Below, one piece after another: positions 56,041-64,000 of a DNA stretch of 64,000 bases. The stretch is from Haberlea rhodopensis (lineage: Eukaryota; Streptophyta; Magnoliopsida; Lamiales; Gesneriaceae). The notes beneath the pieces are model-generated. The model saw only the letters and a list, made by a program, of their open reading frames with translations, was not told the DNA's origin and made no database searches. Position numbers and translations under genes: made by a program. Location of the stretch: assembly GCA_907163345.1 (NCBI GenBank), contig CAJQUN010000002.1, forward strand, positions 41,827,754 to 41,891,753, given 5' to 3'. Each line of letters starts with the position of its first letter. The first letter of the stretch is position 1.

Positions 56041-59000
56041 GGGCATTGTTGGCAGGACGACTATATTTGGATATGGTTATGTAATTTTTTGGAAGTCTTA
56101 TGCATTAAAAAAAAGAGTTAGTCGCTTATCAGTCAACAAATCTACTGAAACTTAGTTAATACCAGTCCCCCTCAGCACAGCGTTGTGTGCATATACATCT
56201 TTTTTTGTAAAATGATATGATAATTATAACTTTCGTTTTTTATTTTGGTTTTAGTTTTTTTTTTAAATTATGAAATGATTATATAATATTTTTATATTTA
56301 ATTTTTTTTGGATTTTAATAAATTTTTTAGGGTAATATGGTAATTTTTTATGGTAGATGTGGTGGTAATTTGTAAGATTGGGAATGACATAACAGAAATT
56401 GGTGGGCACATAATGAAAGTTGTGATGATAATATTTTAGATTGACAGGGGTATGAGTATAATTAGATATTGGTCTGAAATGGTCGGACCATTAAGGTCCT
56501 CACGCATTATAGATAGTATAGATATGAGGATTACACTTCACGGATTTTGAACATATGAACTCTTGGTTTTGATAATATTTGAAACCAATTTTTTTCCAAA
56601 ACATTGAACTAGTGGTCGATATAGTTGAAAGTTAAATGAGCGGATCAATTTATGAAACAAACTCATTTTATAATACTAATTCAATCCAAGTTCTGTAATT
56701 AAAATTCAAAACTGAATGTGCCCCTTATACACTTGTGATTGGCAGGACTTGGAGTTGCGTTTGCCACGCAAAAACAACGTATGTTTAGGGCCATTAATCA
56801 GACACTATATTCCAAGATAAGCTAGTTGGCCGAATTAATGATACTGGCGTTAGGAAAATTTGATGTCGGGGGCGGCATCAAATGCCACATGACATTTTCA
56901 ATATGTCATGTGATACTTTTTGATGTTGAAAATGCCACGTGCTTGATGCCACCCTCAGGATCACTATCGTTAATGACGTCATCGAACATATCATGGGCGC
57001 AGGATGTTCTAAAGTCTCGAGTTGTCTTTTGTCTTTTTGTTTCCAATTGTTTCTTTATGTGTAAATCATTTGAAATGAAATTAATTTTTTACAAATAAAT
57101 AGTATCAACATTTTTTTCAAACATTAAATGATACCTGAAAAATAATATAATTTCACCCTCGTCAATTTGATCGTTGTGATAAGATATTGTTTCTTTCTAT
57201 CTTTTTTTTGCAACTATTATTTAAAATTTAACTATTATCTAAAATAAATAAGAAAATACAAAAATGGACTCAATCAAAATTTCCCTCACCATGAATTTTT
57301 ACATAAAACGAACAGCCCAATTAATCCATGTATAGATAACAGATAGTGGAAGTGAGAATAGGTTTTCTTTTTTTCTTTTTCTTTCATTTTTTAACAAAAT
57401 AAATACATTTTGCTAAGGTGATTCCATTTATATAAATCTATGTTATCATTTACTCGATAGAAAAATAATGTATATATGATGATTATAGTATTATATATGT
57501 AGAGCACAAACGTCCAATGTCGACAATAATACGTTTATGACGTCATGTGTGTATATAAAAATTCATTCTTTAAAATTCCCACTACATGCTTCATCTTTAC
57601 GGAGTTGGTTTTTATAAAAATTTCGGCAGAAGCCTCCCCGTAAATTGGACTGTCCAAAATAAGAAACATCATAATAAATATCCTCAATCAACATCACAAA
57701 TATCAAGCACTAATCCAGTAATAAAATCCACCAAAATAAAACAACCTAGCCAATACTAGTGTTAATACACATTATATGCACATATAGCAACTAAATAAAA
57801 ACGGGAGCTTTGCAACATTTATACAAGCATATACATGCATTAGAATGCTCACGAACGAGCAACGAATAATATGAGTATAGATCTACTTGCGTATATCGTA
57901 TACTCTCATTTACCACTACTGGTACAATGTCCCCACGCACGATGTTATCCAATGAGACTTGCTTACTTCCCATGGACAACGTAGTACCTGGTTTACCTGT
58001 TTCAACAGAAACAACCCACACAGGATGAGCATATGCCAACTGGATAAACATAAAGATTATCAAATACACAATTCATAATTGTAGAGGAAATGATACGGTA
58101 TCTTAAAGAGACACTTCCTGATCGTTTCTTGACATAGTAAAAGATCCCCAAACTTCCTCTGCTTCATAATTTCACAAGTTATCGAGCTCATTAGCACATT
58201 TATAACACGATATTCCTTTCCGAATTAATCGTTAACTCAACAATACTTCATTATATACCCATCCATAACTAATACTATTTCAATGCCAACATGTCCATTA
58301 TTCAAGATGATTATCATTCACTTCTCGTACTCATCATACCTCGGGCATTCATATTTACTCAAATATCCCCTTCCTTTATTTCCACAATTACAATCATCAA
58401 CTCGATTCATATCTTCGATCAGTGACCTTTGAACATTATAGCGAATAGCGAATAGCACATAGAATTATAATTATATAACTACTTGGCATTGTACATGCTC
58501 GTAAGTTATTACGTACCTTTTAGTTGACAACATGATTAAGCACATGATTAAGCTATCCTTAACATCCGGAGGCTCGTACAGTATCTTATAGTTTATAACC
58601 AGATCACGCTTCCCACGATGTTTGGAGGCTCATGGAGCATCTATATTAAAATCATCCATTCAACATTAGTCCATTTTCAACACAATTAATATTATTTATA
58701 AATTTCTCAACTTCATTTCCACATCATCAATCAACAACTCAATATTATGAACCTTGTTACATGATCAAGGAAATCGATGCTACTCTTAACAATTATACAT
58801 TTAATATTATCATTTATCTTTCAATGAGGAGACTACATCACTTTAAATCAATAAAGTCCATACTACTTTCTCATGTTATTATACATCTTGTTCATACAAT
58901 TTTATCCAACATTCCCGTTGTTTAGAAGTTAAACTCCACTCAAACTTGGAATTATTAATTCACAGAAGCATCAGCTCATTTTGGACCCAAAAGAGCAACA

Positions 59001-60015
59001 AATTTCGAACCAAAGCAACTAAATTTTCGAACCAATGTTCAACAAATTGTTGAAATATAAGAGGCAGCATTTTTCGAACCAAGAACCTAAATTTTAAATC
59101 AAGAATAGCAGCACAAGAACACACTGGTTTGAACCTACCCCCACGCCAAGATGCACGCATACAGCAGGGGAAAAGATTGAAAAAGAATGAAGAAACACCG
59201 ATATCTTCTCCCAACAAGACAATCAAACTAAAACATAACCCATGATATAGAAATCGATTTAACAATTTCTAAAAACCTCCATTTTCAACCGTGACAAAAC
59301 TAGCACAATACCCTCCGCAACACAGCAAGAGAAACGTCGAACAAGCTCCCAAAAATTCAGGGAAACAATCGAGTAAATTCAAGACAAAATACACATACAA
59401 ACCTGAACAACATCATGTTTGAAAGAGGGAAGAAAATCGCTCCATGTACAGGAGAGAAGAGGGACGGCCGAATAGTGGAAGAAGGCGAGTGAGGGTTGAG
59501 TTTTAGTGTGTGGAACGGAGAAAATATGTGCATTTTTAAAATCAACTCTAGCTTTAAACCCACCTCAATCAATATTCTCATCTCAATTAAATAATTGTTT
59601 AATCTAATTCCCAATAATTTATTAATACAAGACTCTTTTACATTTAATTTACACTGCAAGCTCGACTCATAATTATTTATTTCAACTCAGGACCAAAATA
59701 CGCCCCAAGAATTGAACTCCTAATAGTTAAATATAATAATTTTGGGCATCACAATATATATTTTCAGTATGCGTATATTGATATATGTATAACATATGGT
59801 ATGCTCCTCCTATGATGAGGTAATGCCGAAATTTTTATAGGAAATATTTGTATGGAAGTGTATCTTTGGGTATAGCAAGCAAGAGTAACAAATGGTGCAA
59901 TTGATTCAATGTCGAGGGAAGAATTCAACCCTTTGTCCTTGAAACGATATTGACATGATACGGTGCTCATAGCTGCAATGACAGTTCTTTTCCCAAGATA
60001 TGTATCTATGATTTA
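56041..60015. other. Unassigned region, mostly AT-rich
   Basis: No family was recognised. The stretch around 59,270-59,520 read on the minus strand resembles a first exon with a GT donor near 59,400, and 57,590-58,070 could be another exon-like piece, but no protein can be named. Open frames at 57,791-58,069, 58,960-59,265 and 59,357-59,659 (minus) have no family resemblance. Confidence 0.35.
56886..56912. repeat. Short perfect hairpin
   Basis: CACATGACAT and ATGTCATGTG form perfect 10-bp arms around a 7-nt loop. Weaker matching (GGCATCAA / TTGATG) extends outward on both sides, which suggests the core of a MITE-like element. Confidence 0.55.
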
Positions 60016-60800
60016 TGATAGGGGCACACAAAATCACAAATCCTCAAACCACAAAGGTTTAAAGACCCTCAAATAAGAAAAAGAATGAACAATATGAGTA
60101 TGCAGAGTTTTTTGGTGTGAAACAATGATTTGATCATGCAAAAGTGTGTTTCAATTCTCAAGGGAGTTGTTATATATAGTGCATCAATGTATGCCACGAA
60201 ATACATCTATTGGATGCTATTTCCCATGAAAACAACATCAATACGCCAAATGGTACGCAACCCTTCACAAACAAAAACCGATTTTTGGAGGTTCAGGCAG
60301 AACATTCAGTGTTACGCCTATGTGCAACATACTCTGCCTAGAATTTGGTGCCAAGGCGCCACCCTTACTGCCCGGGATTTTCCCGGGCAGCTTCGGTGTC
60401 TCGTTTTTGTTCATTTTTTTGTATTTTTCTAGTTTTACATGCTTAATTTCAATTCATCAAGCATTTTTTTTCCAACAATCCCCCTCGTGAATTGAAATTA
60501 ATGCATGAATGCAAATGAGCGCCTTTACCGAATTGTTAAAGCATATGGAGAGGTAACTTGCGGCTTTGAACCTTCCCAGTATTCAATCGGATTTATTTGA
60601 CTTAATAATGAACTTATAGTCTTGAACTATTTAGTCGTTGGTGTAAACCTAGACAATTGAATCCATACCGTAACAATTCTAACACCCGTATTGGTTTCTT
60701 AGGGTTGTGTCCGTTTCACCATGGACCACGTTTTGTTTCATAAGTGCTTTCTAACTTTGAAAACGCCACACTTCGCACATACGTAGGTGATCTCCTATAA
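60016..60800 (-). mobile_element. 3' end of a Copia-type element: LTR, PPT and interior fragment
   Basis: The minus strand reads CACGAGGGGGAT (60,478-60,489, a polypurine tract) directly followed by TGTTGG, an LTR start at 60,477. The LTR runs leftward with a TATA box (CACTATATATAAC, near 60,175) and probably ends near 60,016; that end is uncertain. To the right lies ~310 bp of non-coding interior. There, near 60,798, the sequence changes to GGGTGCGCTTGGTTCG, a start typical of MITE-like elements. No pol remains. The LTR contains a perfect hairpin at 60,368-60,390. Confidence 0.55.
60368..60390. repeat. Perfect GC-rich hairpin in a Copia-type LTR
   Basis: CTGCCCGGGA and TCCCGGGCAG are perfect 10-bp arms with a TTT loop. 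In element orientation it lies upstream of the TATA box. Confidence 0.7.
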
Positions 60801-63149
60801 GGGTGCGCTTGGTTCGATGATAGGATAAGTGATGGATATATTAAAAAGTGGATAATGGGTTGATAAGTAAACTAATGTATGAGTTATATTACATTTGTTC
60901 GTATGATTAATAAAGTATGATAAGTAATATTGTGTTTGGTGTACTGGTCATTAGGTGGTATAGATTAATTTTATTCATAAAATGACAAAAATACCCTCGA
61001 ACGGGTTTTGCACTTATTTTTATTATTTTATTTCAATTAAATTTAAATTAATCAAAATAAATTTATTTATGTAATTTAATTATTAATAAAATATTATAAT
61101 TAGTTACTATTAATCAAAATACCCTCGAATATGTTTTTACCTAACTTTTACATGAAATATGATTCAAAAATTGGTATTTACAGCTCGTGTCTGAAACATA
61201 TACTTCCATTTTTTTATGTCAATACATAAATCATAGACATGCAATTTCAAGTCAATACATACTTGCAATTTCAAGTCTTCCATGTATTTCCAGAACACAA
61301 TTGCAATTAGCCAAATAATCTTCCATCAAAGTAAAACACAGTTAGGCTTTAATGTACTACAAAGCTTGCTTCAATATATAATCATACTACAAAAATCGCT
61401 TCAATACACATATGTACTCTGGAGATACACATACACATGTATATGCACAAAATGATCCAATATCCAGTGTTCGTTCAACACCTACACACCATACACTTGT
61501 ACAGAACGATCAGTATTACATATAGTTCCAGCTTTCGAACACATGTAAAAAATACCAGAACACATCTCTTCAAGATCATGAGGTCTCAGAGGTAAACTTG
61601 AAGCTCTTCAACATATTTACAAAATCACTGAAGCAACTTGTATATATTTAAAAAGAACAGCTGAGTAAAAGCTATATTACATATAGTACACATACACACA
61701 TATATTCCAGCACCCATTCCGTTCTTCTTGTATACTCCCGGTGGAGCATAAAGTTGAAGGGCCAAATCTTCACGTTCCTCAGGATCATTTCAAACTGCTT
61801 CATCATCGTCTGTAAAAATTTCTTCATGCTCTCAATCATCATCTAGAGGAAAAGATACTAAAATATACTAAAAATTTCTTCATGCTCTCAATCAACTGTA
61901 AAAATTTCTTCATGCTATCAATCCAACTGATTCGTATACTACAACTTTACCCAAGATGTGCTACCAAATAAAACCAAAGAAAATGGTTGTCCAACCAAAC
62001 TTTTAGCAATAATGAAAAATTAAGAAACCATCAAATCTCACCCTTTTTGATATCATGGCATTTTCCGGTACATCGGTCAGCCAACCCCCACCCCGTGCCC
62101 GGTCGCCTGTTGCTTCGTGCCAAATCACTTATTTCCTTTATATATTTTGCATAGTCTACTTGACATAACAAGATTCAATTATGCTAAGGATGGAGAAGAT
62201 ACAACAAAAAATAAAGAACCTAATTGCCACAATTTTTTGACAGATTTAACACAACTAAGCATATGACTTGTTGTGCAAATGAAACATATGAGAAAATCCC
62301 AGCTTCAAATTGAAAATAAACCAAAATATATGATCATATTCACCAACATAATCTAAAATCAAACAAAAAATATCCTATAACGATTATAGACTTTACAAAT
62401 TTGTAGCGTACTTAAACAGAAAACAAGACAAAAAAATTGATGCAATAAAAAAATATGGTCGTGATTCATGAATTGTATCGTGAGTCTTCAATTAATCTTC
62501 ATCCTTTCTAGCTGGACTTCACCCCTCTTTTATTACTCCACCAAAGCCATTGCCAGCAACACACAACCACAACCACCAACACCACATCCACAACCTTAGA
62601 TTCACAACTCACTGCATGACACTAACATTGATTATCCTATTCATGTGGTTATCCTGCCTGATTCAATTAATCTTCATCCTTGCCAGCTAAAAAAAATTTT
62701 CAGCTTACCCTCGTTAAACAAATTAATTATTATTATTTTCATATGAAATTTTTCATCTCTGGACTTTATTATATAGAAAAGTTAAACTACCGAAGCATTG
62801 GTATTCAAGACCGAATATGCATCATCAAGAGATTCATAAGAATCCAAATTCTTGAAGTGTTTGTAACATAATACTAATGCAAACCTAAGTTCTCAATAAC
62901 TACTGATGTAATCCACGTGAGCTGAGCAAATACCACAAACCATAGAAGGAGACTTTCCATGATGACAGTAGACAATATCAAAGGTCTCGAGTGTTTTGCT
63001 TCGGATGAGAAAGTTGACAATCCAACATTCATTTTATAAAAGGAAGCAATTTTCAAAAATATTTTTTTAACTGAACAAGAAGTTCCTTGATGATTAAACA
63101 AAAAAGACAAAGAAGGAAACTCCCAGCATGACTAAACTATGCAACGACC
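60801..63149. other. Unassigned region
   Basis: Begins with a MITE-like end (GGGTGCGCTTGGTTCG, preceded by TAA) whose other end I could not find. The rest is AT-rich with no recognisable coding sequence. Repeats of a AAAATTTCTTCATGCT motif occur at 61,815-61,915. Confidence 0.4.
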
Positions 63150-63690
63150 TAGCAGGAAGGTGGATACCTCACTCCCAGCATTATTGCAATCCGATAATAA
63201 TTGATCTCAAACTCGGTAAGCAATAAATCATACTTTCTCCTAATATCTCCTATCACACACTAAATTCAATATTCATAGCAATTAGAATTCGACATTAGAC
63301 AATAAATGTAAGGTAAAAGTGGAACTCAACCATTAGAGAAACTCAATCTACACTAGAACCAATAAGGAAGAAAGCAAGATCGACCACACACAAAATCACA
63401 AGCACAATGGCAAACTTGATCGAACAACACAAGCCTTTCACTAAAGGATAAGAATTTTGCATCAATAATAACAAGAAATAAGCCAAAAAGGAAACAACAT
63501 TTAATTTTTTATCAACATAACAACAAGGTTTCGACGCATGATAATCAACAACATTTCAATTAAACACAACAGTAAAAAAATCCGATCAAAAGCAGCAACA
63601 TTTTCGAAATTATAGTAGCAAGATTTTCCAAATATTAGCAGCAAGATTCTCGAAATATTAACAGCAAGAATTTTTTAAAATATTAACCAC
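63150..63690 (-). repeat. Inverted copy of the 25,690-26,215 repeat
   Basis: Reverse complement of this segment matches 25,690-26,215 (about 92% by eye), including the CTTGCTGCTAATATTTGG tandem motif at its right end. Confidence 0.8.
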
Positions 63691-64000
63691 ACAAGGATTA
63701 AAGTAAGATAGCATGTGCAAACCTCTTCAAAATTCCCCTAAAATTGCTCTGAATCGATCGAGTGTTCTTGCTGGCTGAAAAGAATCGAAGAGGAGAAAGG
63801 GAAGAGAGAAAAAGAATGAAGTGTATGGACTACATGAACTTATGCTAATACTTCTTCTTCGTCCTCTTCAGATGACGACGATGGCTGCAATTTCTGAGAG
63901 GAGAAATGAAGGGTAAGTGTGTAAAGTTTGTACTCAATCTTGTTTACTGCATGCGAAATTATTAGACATCACACCTTGTTGCAGTGATGTGTCATCTGAC
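63691..64000. other. Possible 5' exon of a minus-strand gene running left
   Basis: On the minus strand a pyrimidine-rich stretch (63,770-63,830) is followed by CGATCGATTCAGAGC and GAAGAG|GTTTGC, which looks like a leader exon and donor. If so, the repeat at 63,150-63,690 lies in the leader intron. No protein can be named. Confidence 0.25.

Noticed and set aside
25690..63690. The inverted repeat pair as terminal inverted repeats of one 38-kb transposon
   Set aside because: The enclosed region contains independent elements with their own target duplications, and no direct repeat flanks the pair.

Overview
This window is nuclear DNA of a flowering plant, most likely a eudicot. It is AT-rich and has spliced genes with GT-AG (and one GC-AG) introns, a tRNA-primed Copia element and Athila-like Ty3 elements, a Mutator-like transposon, and many decayed plant gene pieces. 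Nothing in it looks bacterial, so there are no operons or ribosome-binding sites to report. No CRISPR array, rRNA or tRNA gene was recognised.

Layout. (1) 1-10,262 is a nest of retrotransposons on the minus strand: a 5'-truncated LINE (1-568) abuts a Sirevirus-like, gag-only Copia element (569-5,497), which itself sits inside a non-autonomous Athila-like Ty3 element (5,498-10,262). (2) 10,320-11,000 holds a truncated BCS1-like AAA-ATPase pseudogene. (3) 12,223-15,244 is an apparently intact nine-exon gene of the GAMETE EXPRESSED 3 (GEX3) family. (4) 16,675-25,686 is a graveyard of at least five unrelated gene fragments, all on the plus strand and most keeping introns: O-fucosyltransferase, NOM1/MIF4G-MA3, LOG, XCT and a chloroplast outer-envelope Omp85 protein. 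(5) 28,108-41,045 is a 12.9-kb Mutator-like element flanked by a 9-bp target duplication. It carries a ULP1-like SUMO-protease gene and a convergent MURA-type transposase, both broken, and three large arrays of one ~20-bp minisatellite. (6) 41,269-46,715 is a complete, very young non-autonomous Athila-like element with a 5-bp target duplication and nearly identical 1,501-bp LTRs. (7) 47,274-47,695 is a MITE-like element. (8) 48,460-51,470 is a second intact GEX3-family gene with the same nine-exon structure. (9) 53,040-56,040 contains Copia relics on both strands and fragments of an HDDC2-type HD-domain gene and a heavy-metal-associated isoprenylated protein. (10) 56,041-64,000 is mostly unassigned, with the 3' end of another Copia element near 60,016-60,800 and an inverted copy of the 25,690-26,215 repeat.

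Only the two GEX3-family genes look like functional host genes. They form a segmental duplication now separated by about 33 kb of transposons and gene debris. The most unusual structure is the Mutator-like element: its three minisatellite arrays share orientation, unit variants and a common 3' signature, and they fill one intron of the ULP1 gene, the intergenic gap, and one intron of the transposase. All identifications come from reading the translated sequence against remembered family motifs; no database search was possible.
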